From Fallopia convolvulus (Eukaryota; Streptophyta; Magnoliopsida; Caryophyllales; Polygonaceae): DNA of 64,000 bases. Of the stretch, positions 46,280-57,818 are shown in pieces. The stretch is taken from contig OZ024729.1 in the NCBI GenBank assembly GCA_964016875.1, forward strand, positions 24,014,494-24,078,493, written 5' to 3'. The notes beneath the pieces are model-generated. The model was not told the DNA's origin. It ran no database searches and saw nothing but the letters and a program-made list of their open reading frames with translations. Position 1 is the first letter of the stretch; every line of letters starts with the position of its first letter. The position numbers and the translations under genes were made by a program.

Positions 46280-46922
46280 TAGGGGTGGAGCTATATTGGG
46301 GCGGGTGGGGGCCACGCCACCCCCCCCCCCCCAATTCAAATTTTTTTTCCGTATATATGTTCCTCTTGTTAATAGCTTCGATTTGATATATTATAAGCTT
46401 CATTCCGATATTTGGGCAAAAAGTTATGAACGTTTGAAGATTGGACGTATACAAACCATTTATAACAAGTCATTTACTAAGATAGAATGTTTTTATCTTT
46501 TGTTAAACTTCCTACTTTCATGATGAGATTGAACCCGAAAACTTTGAAACAATAAGTTATTGTTGGGATATCTCGAATCATACAATTCATTATTAGCACG
46601 AGGGCTTTAGTTTGGGCTTAATTTTTTAGTTACGAGCTTTTAATATTTATAGATTCAATTAATTTGTATTCTGAAACATTTTTATTTTCTTAACCTAAAT
46701 GTATTCTGAAACATAATTAATAATTATATAAGTTGTCATTATAAACTCTTGTTTTCTTAATGTAATTGCATTTTGAAATATTTTAGTCCATCCTCTATAA
46801 AATATGTTCTCTTCTTTGTCTAAATTTGTATTTTTTATTTCTACCTCTTTCTCGAAACGTACATTCGATATGTTGGAAAAATTTGTTGGCCCATACAATG
46901 CGAAGTTTCTGGCTACCCCCTG
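46280..46922. mobile_element. Non-autonomous hAT-like element, 643 bp
   Basis: Ends TAGGGGTGGAGC on the left and CAGGGGGTAGCCAG (reverse complement of the right end) are imperfect inverted repeats of hAT type. They are flanked by a perfect 8-bp duplication GCGCTAAG (46272-46279 and 46923-46930). A run of 14 C lies near 46319-46332. No transposase is encoded. Confidence 0.78.
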
Positions 46923-46930
46923 GCGCTAAG

Positions 46931-47259
46931 CAAGCCGAAGCACCATCAAGTTATCAAGTCATCAGTCGGAGTCGGAAGCTACAATTTAAGACCCGCTCTC
47001 ACTATGAAGTATGAAGATTGAAGAGTAGAGAGCGACCATTAATTGTGCGCTTCATGGGGCAAGCGCGCGTCGGATATCCGCAACAGCAATTTTTTCACTC
47101 TGAGAAACTTTATAAAGCGTACTTCTGTAAGCGGGGCAAATTTTGTGTACATAAAGATTGCCCATTTTGGGGGGGAGGGTATATTTATGTAATCCAGTAG
47201 TGAAAATGGTACACTTAAGTCTTTCTCCCAATTAACAAAGCAATCCACAAACACAAGGA
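46931..47259. other. No gene recognised
   Basis: Only short frames without recognisable domains. The stretch precedes the duplicated 3' end of the KAPA synthase gene. Confidence 0.5.
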
Positions 47260-47649
47260 GCTTTGCAAACACAGAAAGGAGCTCTGCATAAGCATGGTAT
47301 CACCAACATCATTCTTTCCCTTAAAATAAAGAAATCGCAACAGGAGCTTTGCATGGCATCACCACCTACATTATTTCCCTTGGAACAAAAAATGTTGGCT
47401 CTTAGGAGCTCGTGAATTGTGAATAAACACCAACCAAACCCACAGAAGAGGAGCCTAGAGTTTTACATGTAACTCGGAGGTGTGAAGACAGGAAGGAGCT
47501 TTGCAGAATTGCATGGCATCAAAACCTCCATTATATCTTAAAACAAAAAATTGCAACTACAGAAATCCTTCATACATGCAGAAATCTCCAAGACAAAATG
47601 TTGCTCCAAAGAGCTCGTGGATAAACACTAATCCCAACACAACAGGAGC
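47260..47649 (-). repeat. Degenerate tandem copies of the KAPA synthase 3' end
   Basis: The stretch AGGAGCTTTGCATGGCATCA...GAGCTCGTG...AAACACCAACC...GGAGCCTAGAGTTTTACATG at about 47341-47490 is repeated at about 47494-47665, where the second copy carries the real stop codon. A third, more decayed copy starts near 47263 (AGGAGCTCTGCATAAGCATG). The first full copy would encode ELHVKL and a stop on the minus strand, next to the real ELHAKL. Confidence 0.75.
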
Positions 47650-50600
47650 CTAGAGTTTTGCATGTAACTCAGAGGTGTGAAGACTGGGAGAATCATCAAA
47701 GTTGATATATTGGGACAAGGCAGTTGCAAGCTTCTTGATGTCGTCCCTTGTATGTGCAGCGCTCAGGGCTAACCTTAGCCTGAAAGAACAAACAAACAAA
47801 AAAAAAACTTCTATTACCATCAATGACTTTTAACAATGAGACATGGAAGTATAATAGGGAGCAAACACTGTCCTTTACCATCAAGCATTTGGTAATCAGC
47901 AGTCAATCAAGCGATTAAGTGTTTATATGGAACGGGTCTATGCATCAGAGCTAAAATTCTGTGAATTATGGAGATGTCCACCAATATATGTTTTTTCTTG
48001 TCACAACCATGAATCGATCCAATCTGATGTTGATTTTGAATATTGGTGTTGGTTGGTTCTAAGTGGTAGACTAGGCATCAATGACAGCCAAATAATTTAA
48101 GTGCTCTATGGTAATCCTGAAATTTGATGTAAAATAATACAATGATAATATGTATTTTTGGTCAATATAATGTACAATGACCAAAAATACATATTGTCAA
48201 TGTATTTTGGTCATCAAACTTGATGCATATTAATACAAAAGTTCTTTATGCTGCAGGACATCGAAACAGACCCTCAAGACTTTCAAGTTTCAACCCCCTT
48301 TTTGGCTTCTCTCAAGTATTGATCAAGTTTTATTTCAAGTGCAAAATTTACACACAAGTTTCAACCAAATTTGAGAAGCTAATTTGGTCCAGTGGGTTAT
48401 TCATGTGTATAAGATCAAGTAAGCAACATAACTGAGGTAAGGGAAACATGTGCAGGCAAGGAGATAACGATTCAAACCTGCAAGAATTCGGAGGCACAAC
48501 TGGCGGTCTGATTGGAGTTACATGTAATCCTGATTGCAACAAATGCCTGAAAAAAGAAAAGACAAGTTCCAGAGAAAAGGAGGTCAGATGAGACAATTAA
48601 TAATAAATTGCAGAAACTAGGAAAAAGAAGCAGCTGATATTTCACTCCCACTAGATTTACCGGCTTGCAAGAAGGGCCCTCTCTTCACTGCCAACAACAA
48701 GAGAGATGATGTGGCTAGTAACGGGGACTCCAGTGAAATTACGGAAATCCTCGATACGTTCCCAAAGTGCACTTCTACGCCACGTTTCCTTTTCGGCGAC
48801 AATGACAGCAGCTGATATTTCTCTCTCATTAGATTTCAAGAAAATGCTAAAAAAGAAAGGAATCAGAAATTAAGATTGTGATGGAGCTTTCTATTTGCGA
48901 AGAGAGCTACATCAGTTTACTTACCATAGGCAGCAGCAATAACTGGTAAAGGCAATGAAGCAGAAAATATGAAGGAACGACCCCTTGCTTGAATGAGTTG
49001 CTTCCACCTCTTACTGTTGGAAGTTCAGTTAGGGAAGTATAAGAATAATATGCCTACATTTCATTAGACATAAGAAGATCCAACAACTATTTTTTCTTAT
49101 GTGTTCATGAAAGCAAAATTCTCACATATAGTCTAAATAGATACTATAATTAGTCTAATAAAAGGGATCTGGTTGACATCAATGAATTCATCAGCCATAT
49201 GAAAATGCTACCACACTCTGACAATGTAAGGCTTATTTGCAAAGCCACCATCAAGTTATAGTGTATAGTCTACAAAGAGGTTACCTGCAAGCAATAAATC
49301 CCCCAACGCAACCAGCGCCTTTGCTTAGAGTGCCAACACATATATCAACATCCTTTTCACAATTGAACACCTCAGGCACTCCACCACCATGTTTACCGCA
49401 GACAAATGTTCCGTGAGCCTGAGAAAATGCCAAGCATTTAGAACACCCCTTCTTGGGAGAATTATAATGATAGAATCTAACCCACATCCATTCTTCTTTA
49501 ACAACTTAGTTAGCTTCAATACTGTGCATGATACATTATAAGAAATCCTTTATTAGGTAATTGTGTTTTGATAGAATGGAAGTAAATGCTTAATTCTAAG
49601 GGAATTGAAAAATCCATGTTTTTTAATATTAATGCGTCTACTTGGTACAGCAAGGGGATTTTTCTTAGTCCTGTACTTTCCAGGATAGCATACTTTACAG
49701 GAGAAACCTTACATCGTCAACAACCAACAAAAAACCATGCTTCTTGCGGAGTTTAGCAAGTTCATCAATCGGTGCAATATCTCCATCCATACTAAATATA
49801 CTGCAACAAAACAAGAAATGGTAAATTAATCAGGCATAGCATATTGTGAACAAGTAGAAAGGAAGCTTGTCAGCCAATGGATTTAGCACTTCAAAATAAA
49901 GATAGGCAGATACTCAACCTTGATGAAAATTCATAATACGTATAGGATAATTTTGTAAATCTGGATCTTAGAAATACTGAAAAGGGGGATAAATCCCATC
50001 TCAATGCTACATATGCAGCAATATGGAATGGAAGCACTAACCTATCGGTCACAACAACTTTCTTTTCCATTGTGCACCCTGATCTGCAAAAGCAAAAACA
50101 GGATCAGGAGTATATAATGTGCATCTTTGTAAATAGATAATGTCAAGTAAAATGGGTTCCAAAGAAATAAATGGACAAGACATACAGTAATATGTTAAGA
50201 TGCTGCATGTCACAGTGCTCATAAACAAAAATTTCAACACAATTTTGACGCTCGGCAAGGAGGAGCCCGTCAATAATCGAAGCATGATTAAGAGCATCAG
50301 AAAATACAGCAATCTTTTCAGCTCTTGAGGGTCTTTTTGTGGAAGTTAATAGAGAGGCAACACTGCCAATTGCAACCATTAGGGCAATATTTGCAGAAAA
50401 ACCCGTGGGGCAAAGAAGGCAATCCTAGAGGACGACATTTGGACAGAAAAAATCATCGGTAATCAACTAAGGATGACATCATTAGGGCCATATTTGCAGA
50501 AAAACCTGTGGAACATACCTCTTTCTTCTTCAATGCTGCCAAACGTGCTTCTAGCAACCAATGGAAGTCTGTGTAGCCACAGTTAACGGCAGAGACTCTT

Positions 50601-51180
50601 GGCCCCATTCCATGTTCTAGGGCAGCCTAATTTAAATTTTAAAGAGAGTCGTATATAACATAACTCAGTCAGAATGCTCATCAAATGCCCAAGAGAAAGA
50701 CAAGAGATGCACGAGTTACGTCAGTGAAGGAACCTTTGCAGCTGCCGTACGAATGGCTGGATGTGAAGCCAAGGCCAAAAAATCATTCCCGGAGAAAAGC
50801 AGAAGCATTCTGTGCGGCTGGGAGTTTAGATCTACCTCAGTTGCTTCCCCGTTTGCATCATCGATAGCAGTTTCTCCTGCATAAATTATAAATTGTAAAA
50901 AGATTGAATTGCCCCCAATGGAACTTGTTTCCATGAATGAAACAGAAAGTAGTGTACCGCAACTGGGGATATCATTCAACCATTTGTGATAGGTGAGCTC
51001 GGAGATTCGGACAAGGACGGTGGTTCTATCCCACTGGCTCGATCCTTGGAGCACCTCGAGGGCGTCGGACTTGGAAGCCGCATTGCGAAGGTTGATGGGT
51101 CTCGGAGAGAGCAGCAGCTTCTGTGACTCCAACTTCGAGATGGCATCTTCCACCCACGCATCCCAATTCGCCGTCTGCAT
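47650..51180 (-). CDS. BIOF: 8-amino-7-oxononanoate (KAPA) synthase, biotin biosynthesis
   Basis: This PLP enzyme condenses pimeloyl-CoA with L-alanine, the first committed step to biotin. Eleven exons fit GT/AG rules and phase: 50958-51180, 50734-50876, 50519-50626, 50186-50424, 50042-50083, 49713-49800, 49285-49418, 48925-49013, 48661-48811, 48478-48546 and 47650-47779, giving 471 residues against about 476 in Arabidopsis. Visible motifs are LLLFSGNDFLALASHPAI, AIFSDALNHASIIDG-like residues in exon 4, FSMDGDIAPIDEL, DDAHGTFVCG and VGTLSKGAGCVGGFIAC, whose Lys in GTLSK is the expected PLP lysine. The protein ends HAKL; the terminal AKL is a type-1 peroxisomal signal, agreeing with the peroxisomal location reported for Arabidopsis BIOF. 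The start MQTANWDAW is the first in-frame Met and matches the plant N-terminus. The gene appears intact. Confidence 0.92.
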
Positions 51181-52220
51181 TGCAAAGCCGCCTCCTCCCC
51201 AGCAAAATTTCCACTCTCGAGGACAAATTTATGGATGATAGAAGACGAGGGTTTGCCATTGTTTAATACAGAGAACACAAGGTCCACTTCTGTTTTCTGA
51301 GGAGAAATTGCAGACAGAACTCAGAAGATAAGGGTTTGGGTACTACTCCGTATTGTTTAATGAAGAGATAAGATAACGGTGAGCAGAACCAACCTCCTCC
51401 TCTTCGAGATGGTCTTCCACCCCCACTTCCCAATTCGCCGTCTGCATTGCAAACCAACCTCCTCCCTCGCGATGCACATAAGACAAGGGTTTGCCGTTGT
51501 TTAATACAGATAACACAAGTTCTGAGAGAAATTGTTGACAGAAGATAAAGGTTAGGTATGGGTTACTTCTGAGTTCTGAGCAAAAAGAGACAAATACCAC
51601 GCTCAAAGGAAGAGCAGAAATTGCTGAACTCCCCTAACTTTGAGATGGCATCATCCACCCACACTTCCCAATTCACCGTCTGAATAGCAAACCAGCCAAA
51701 ATTTACATTTCCATTTCCATTTCCGAGGAGAATTTGGAGATAACATATGGTTTGGAAATCGGAATTGCTAACAGAGAGAAGATAATAAGGCAATGTGTAA
51801 TGGGAGGAGGTGTTTGGGTGTTTAAGGGCTATTTGTCCAATTTTTTGATAAAAGAAAAAAAAAATATCTACCCATGCTCCCAGTGCTTGTATAAGCAGTC
51901 TCATACCAGCACTCTCCAAACACTCTTCCATTAACTTCTAACTAATAATATTTTGGTACATGTTATTCTATTCATATTTTTGGTATGAACAATTAAAGGT
52001 ATATAAGAAATAAATGGGTGTTTATAAGTACCATAGAGTTGCTCTATTGAAATGAAAAAAATATATGGGTACTTGTGTAATGTTGAAAGAAGAAAAAATA
52101 TTATAGTAATAGTTAAGTACTCTTAAGCACCTTAAATAAGGAACTCCCATTGCACATGGTCTAAGGGTCCACTTTCTGACTTCTGAGGAAAAATTGCAGA
52201 CAGAAGATAAGATTTCCAAC
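51181..52220 (-). repeat. Degenerate tandem copies of the KAPA synthase 5' end
   Basis: The leader and first codons recur upstream. At 51404-51545 a copy encodes MQTANWEVGVEDHL, and at 51640-51740 another encodes IQTVNWEVWVDDAISKLG, beside the true MQTANWDAWVEDAISKLE. The leader text TTCTGAGGAGAAATTGCAGA (51293) returns at about 51510 and 52180. Copies are separated by 200-300 bases and have lost their frames, so they are remnants that may now serve as leader or promoter. Confidence 0.8.
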
Positions 52221-52299
52221 GTATGGTCATGGCCGGAAAAAATTTATGCTACACTTAATATTTAGAAAAAAAAACTAGCATATGTACCGATACGAATAG

Positions 52300-52825
52300 A
52301 TAGATACTCAAAATACCAACTTTTGTCTATAGACCCAAGACAATATGATTTTAAATTCACTAAAAATAATATTAACTTTCATCGTATTAAGCAAAAATAA
52401 TACTAACTTCCATTGTATTAACCAAAAATAATATAAGGACATTTTTTGTGAAAATTTTGGCAATATGTGTGATTTGTCCATTGAAATATGTTGGTTGATT
52501 ATTAATAATACCAACTTTTGTTGATGCCACAAGGTTAAATGATAATTTATATAATGCAAATTGATACTATTTATATGCGAAATGGTAATTTATATGATGA
52601 TAATTAGTAATAATCCTATCAAAATCTTAGCCATCAATACTTTTTAATGTTCAGCCAACAAATTTTAATTGACACATCATATGTTTTGCTGAAACTTTCA
52701 CTGAAAATGTCTTTGTAGTATTTTTGGTTAATGAGATAAAAGTTAGTATTATTTTTGGTCAATTTAAAAGTTCATATTATTTTGGGTGAATATGTAAAAG
52801 TTGGTATTAATTTTGATTAATTTTT
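52300..52825. repeat. MITE-like AT-rich inverted repeat
   Basis: AAAATACCAACTTTTG near 52310 is mirrored by AAAAGTTGGTATTAATTTT near 52797, with several internal copies of AATAATA(C/T)(C/T)AACTT in both orientations. Exact ends and a target duplication were not resolved. Confidence 0.45.
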
Positions 52826-53474
52826 CCTTAAAGAATGAAAAATAATAATATTTTATTGCTGAGCGATACAAATAATCTTGGAGATGCTCTTATGGCTTTG
52901 CTCGTATGGCTTTATCTCTTCCAGAACTATAATTGACCTCCTTTAGTAGGGACGCTTTTGAGGAGAAACGGATTTTGAGGAGAAACGAGGGTTTGATTGT
53001 TGATCGTTAGATTGAGATTAATCAATGATTAAAAAGGAGGGTATAGAATAACAAATATGAGGGTATAGAATAGGGGGAAAGTCTACAATCTGCCCAATTA
53101 GAAATATCCGAAAATTAAGGAAAAGGCTGAAAATCAAGTGTATGATTAATTTTTAAAAACAAAAGAATCATGAATAATTTCTTCTCTCTCCTATTTTTTT
53201 AACGCATTTTAAAGCCAAAATTAATTTTAATGGTCTCTACATTCGCTAGTTGAATATCAATACGATAGACATTGAATATAAACGCGAATTCAAAATTAAA
53301 TAGGCGTTTTTTAACTCAAACGTAATTTTTATATTCTGATTTGAATATGAATATATGATCGTTCGAATAAATATATATATTGGTTTGAACAATAGAAAAT
53401 GATTGTTTATATATTTATAGTGTTGAATAAGTACTCATGTTACCGTGAATATCGATTGATTATTAGTTGAATAA
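52826..53474. other. No gene recognised
   Basis: AT-rich DNA without supported ORFs. It ends in the A (53474) that precedes the Helitron. Confidence 0.5.
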
Positions 53475-54302
53475 TCTATATATATAATAAAGAAGTCACT
53501 TTTCTGACACATTTCGGCCTCACATTCATTTCGCCTATGTGTCGCCTCCATATTCAATTCGCCTATGTGACACCACATCATTAATACTCTAAAAACAATT
53601 TAATATAAATTTTAAAAAAGATATTTATAATTATTTTATTTTATTTTTATATAAGTTTGTTACAAACTAATAACTAAATCTTAGATTCATTTTTATCTCA
53701 TTCTACTTTGATTAGTGATATATTTTATTGATTAATTATATATTCAAATCTCATATTATAGTGAAAAAAATTATATAAGTTAGAATTAAACTTTTGTTTG
53801 ATATTATATGTATAGATTTTTAAATTTAAACATATGTGTACAAATTTAAAAATTGCTAAACTAATTCATTTTGTTTTAGAAAAGGAAAAAAGAAAATATT
53901 GGGTCTTATATTAAAATAATGCGTAAATTTTATTCATATTGACATAAAAAAATTAGGTTTTTTTACCGGAAACCACCCTTACAATATGCCATATTAGCGT
54001 AAACCACCCTTTCAATGGCTATTTACCGCGAACCACCCTTAGAATGCCCTCCGTTACATTTTGACCACCCAATTAAAATTTTCCGTTTACAAACACGTTA
54101 ACTCCCGCAATGACTCTTTTGCCCCTCTATTTTCCCCCAAATTACACCCCAATCTTCCTCTTTCTCCCTCTTTCTCCCTCTCGACTGCGCATACTCCCAT
54201 TTCGATTTCTAGGGCTCCAAATTCGATCTCACACGATCCATCTCTGAGGAATTCGAAGCAAAGCTGCACAACTATTTCCAAACTCGTTTGTAAGTCGCCC
54301 CT

Positions 54303-54758
54303 ATGTCTAGTTCGAGCTCTACCTCATTCAATCACCAAGGAAGGTACTGTTTTTATGGAATTCGGGCTAGGGAGTCTACTGCTCATACTGAAAAGAATTT
54401 TGGAAGAAGATTTTATGGTTGTCGTATGTACCGCTCACCTAAGAAGTGCAATTTTTTTGAGTGGAGGGATGAGGAATACACTGAGAGAGCAATTGTTGTA
54501 ATCAACAATTTAGTGGCGGAGAAGGCAAAATTAGAAGGTGAGAATTGGAAGTTGCAAGCTATAACTCACACGCATCAGATGGAGCTCGAAAAGTTGGTAG
54601 GAGAGGCTGCAACTTACAAGGCCACAATTCAGAAGCTAGAGCTGCAATTGGAAGGAAGCAAAAGTCAGAATTTGAATGTTCTTGCTCCAAATGGAGCTAC
54701 TGCTGTTCTGTTTGCTGTGTTTCTTTTGATTTTTCTCATTGTTGTGATACTGAAGTAG
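54303..54758 (+). CDS. GRF-type zinc-finger, coiled-coil, membrane protein of the MULE
   Basis: A 151-residue intact ORF starting 88 bases after the left inverted repeat. Residues about 14-56 form a GRF-type zinc finger (YCFYGIRARES, then NFGRRFYGCRMYRSPKKCNF and FEWRDEE). The usual first CxC pair appears as CFY, so one ligand may be changed. Residues about 65-120 are heptad-rich and Glu/Leu-rich (probable coiled coil). The C-terminus is a single transmembrane segment (AVLFAVFLLIFLIVVILK). Similar short plant proteins are annotated 'At4g04775-like'; their function is unknown. Here the gene is part of a MULE and sits where mudrB lies in MuDR, so a role in transposition is my inference. A polyadenylation-type region follows 54758. 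Confidence 0.8.
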   Translation: MSSSSSTSFNHQGRYCFYGIRARESTAHTEKNFGRRFYGCRMYRSPKKCNFFEWRDEEYTERAIVVINNLVAEKAKLEGENWKLQAITHTHQMELEKLVGEAATYKATIQKLELQLEGSKSQNLNVLAPNGATAVLFAVFLLIFLIVVILK

Positions 54759-55233
54759 AGCATGTTCATGTTTAGGCTACTACTTAGGCATTGTAAAAGT
54801 TGTTCTTGAAGATCAATTGCTAGTGTTCATTCCTGTAATGAGCAAGTACCTGTAATGACTTGCTTTTGTTCATGTTGTAATATGCAAGTACTTAATGAAA
54901 TTGAACTGAAATTGTGCCATTGTTTACTGTCATAATTTTTGTGAACTGATTACCCATAGCAGCAACATTCTAGATGGTGATAAGGAAGACAGATTGTTCC
55001 TTGTAATAGAATTGATAAATAAAAGATGGTAAAGACACCTGACAATTGACATAGATGCTAAACCAAAAGGGGCCATTAAGGTCTTACACAGCAGTGGCAT
55101 AGATATGTGTCTTACATAGCACACAGATTCTCAAAAGGGGCCATTACAGGGGCCATTACAAGGGCCATTTAAGTCTTAGTTAAAAGCAAAAGGGAATCAA
55201 ACTGTCTAATACTTAAATTAGTACAAATCAGAT

Positions 55234-57818
55234 CTAGGCATAATCTAGGGCTTGGCTTGACAACCTCCTTGTGGGTGAACGCCTTATTGCAAGTGCTTTC
55301 TTAGATGCAATCATCTTTCTCCTAGGCAGTGGTTGAGTGAAATTGGCACTCCCAACATCACCTTGTGTGGAAGCCTGTGGTTGGGACATCTACAAAATGC
55401 AAGAATTTGGGTGTAAGCTATACTTGTCAGGCAAGGATAAGAGGCTGGATTTTATTGAAGATTATACCTGAGCAGAGACATCAAATGTTGTTGCTGATGT
55501 TGTAGAAACTTGTGATGCAATTGAAGCCCTTTCATGGGGGGTGGATGGACCTGACTGATTACTTGCTACTTGGGTACCCAGGTCTACACTGTGGTTTTGA
55601 GGAGTAACCTAGAGTCCATTAAGCAACAGAATTACAAGGTATTCAAACATCCAAGTACATAGTATGGTAATGATCAAGTATGTAAATTAAGCAAGAGAAA
55701 TACCTTTTTAATGTACTTTCTTTTTTGAGTTCCTATGAGCACAGTGTCCTTGTTTGGTGGTCTTCCTCCTCTCTTAGCTGGCTTAGGTTGAGTGGGTCCT
55801 TTAGCTGGGTTCTTACAATTGTTCTTGTAATGACCACTTTGCCCACAATGTGAGCAATACTTTGGCAAAGACACCCTAACCTTCTTATTCTTGCTGGGTG
55901 GCTCTTCTCCAATCCCTCTTTTCCTGGATTTTCTAGGCCTTCCAGGTTGCACCACGTATTTAGGAGGCTCAGGAGCAACTACATCAGACTTCTCCCACTG
56001 ATCTTGGCTAGGCATTGGACTGATAATTGAGCCATAAGCTCTTAGATATGCTTCCTTGGTATAAAAAGGATGAACATAAGCTTCTACACTTCTCCTTTCC
56101 TTCATTATGCAGCTCATGGCATGACAGCAAGGGATTCCAGTTAGTTCCCACTTGTAACATCCACAGGTCTTCTCACCTAAATCAACCACAAATGTCCTTC
56201 CTCGATGATCTACCTCAAATATGTCCCCTCCACCCCAAAATGGTGTACATGTCCTCAATCCTTCTTCTTTAGCAGCCTGAATCTTTTTCATAGCAGTAGG
56301 GGTGAACACTCCAGTGTACTTCATCATTCCCTCTCTTAGCTAAACATCTCTTCATTAGATGTCTTCTTATCCACTCAAACATACTTAAGACAGGCAATTC
56401 TCTTGCACCTCTTATAATTGAATTAAAGCTCTCACAAATGTTGTTGAGAAGCATATCAGACTTACATGTAGGCTGAAATGCATGTCTAGACCATGTCCTA
56501 GGGTTTGCATCCATCAAGTACTTGTAGGCCAATTCATCCATCCTCTTGATTTCTTCCATTATTTGCAAGAACTCTTGTGTGGTGTAAGCCCTTGCTGCTG
56601 CCCACACAACATCTTTGAAGGCTTTTCCCGGCCACCTCACCTTGAAGTTGTTGTACATATGTCTCACACATACTCTTGTATCTGATGTGGGCACCACTTT
56701 AGCCAATGCTTCAATCAACCCCTGAAAATAAACCAATTTCCAAAATTGAAGTTAATGAGTAATCAATAAAGCTTACAGTTTGAAAGAAGATGTTCATACC
56801 TTTTGTCTGTCTGACATGAATGTAGGCCTTGCATTTCTAATATCTCTTATGAGTATATCCAAAAACCAGGCCCATGTTTCCTTCCTCTCTGCCTCCACCA
56901 CTGCATAAGCTATGGGAAAGATATTGTCATTCCCATCCTTTCCCACTGCAACCAACACTTGGCCAGTGTATGCACCTCTTAAATGGCATCCATCAAGGCC
57001 TATCAATGGCCTACAACCTTCTAGGAACCCTTTCTTGAATGCATCAAAGCAAACATACAACCTTTCAAACACTGGCTTCTCAATGATATCATTACACACC
57101 TTAACAAAGGCAGAACTTCCAAGATTCCACTTCCTTATTGTTAAGGCATAATCCCACACCTTCCCATACTGAACTCTAGCATCCCCTTGTGTTAGAAACA
57201 TTGCCCTCAAACGTGCCTTCCATGCCTGAATGTATGATATAGACACACCATAGTCTCTCTTCACAGCATTTATGAATCCAATCAACTTCCACTCAGGATC
57301 ATCCCTATAGTGTTCTAAATACTTCAATGCTAGCCACTTAGAAGTCAACTTACTCCCTTCTATACTCCCATGCAACCACATTCATGCTTAGTGTTAACAT
57401 GTCATGCTCTCAGGAATTGGTTGAGATGGAGTAAGAGTTGGGCTTGTTACTGGGTTGGGTATCCACTCTCAGCTGGGCCCTTACTTCTCAGAACACTTGG
57501 CCTGGCCTCATTCTCCCCAACAACATACACATGCACAAGCTTATCATTTCCAACTCTGGAGACAGCCTCCATCACATCTGTATCTCCAGCAATGAGCTTC
57601 AAACCATTTTGGATTGTCTGTCCAGGTGGTAAGAACCAAAGCTCATAGACACTAACTACTCCTACATCTTCTTTCAACATTGCTTCCAATACAACTTTTG
57701 ACACACAATCTGAATCCACTTTATCATACACATAAACTTTGCCTTTCTTGTACATTAGTTGTCCAAACCTTGAGGTGTAAAACTGACCCTCATACATAAA
57801 TTTGAAACTCACCTCCAT
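55234..57818 (-). pseudogene. MURA-type transposase of the MULE, damaged
   Basis: Read leftward. The N-terminus is MEVSFKFMYEGQFYTSRFGQ (57818 on) to about 57447. MULE core segments follow: SKWLALKYLEHYRDDPEWKL, SYIQAWKARLRAMFL, PLIGLDGCHLRGAYTGQVLV (first catalytic Asp), WFLDIL and FMSDRQK (second Asp). An intron is spliced at 56796/56724 (AAAG|GTATG, TTTTCAG|GGG). Then come VCVRHMYNNFK, NNICESFNSI and a SWIM finger (CGCYKWELTGIPCCHA, about 56170-56120). A CCHC knuckle (CSHCGQSGHYKNNC, about 55850-55810) and a basic tail spread over two more exons end at 55234. Damage: the frame breaks near 57447-57381, where the usual DNA-binding domain is missing, and an extra G near 56335 shifts the frame after CLAKR. 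Confidence 0.85.

Noticed and set aside
51734..51934. 66-codon plus-strand frame upstream of KAPA synthase
   Set aside because: No domain, and it overlaps the decayed 5' duplications in antisense.
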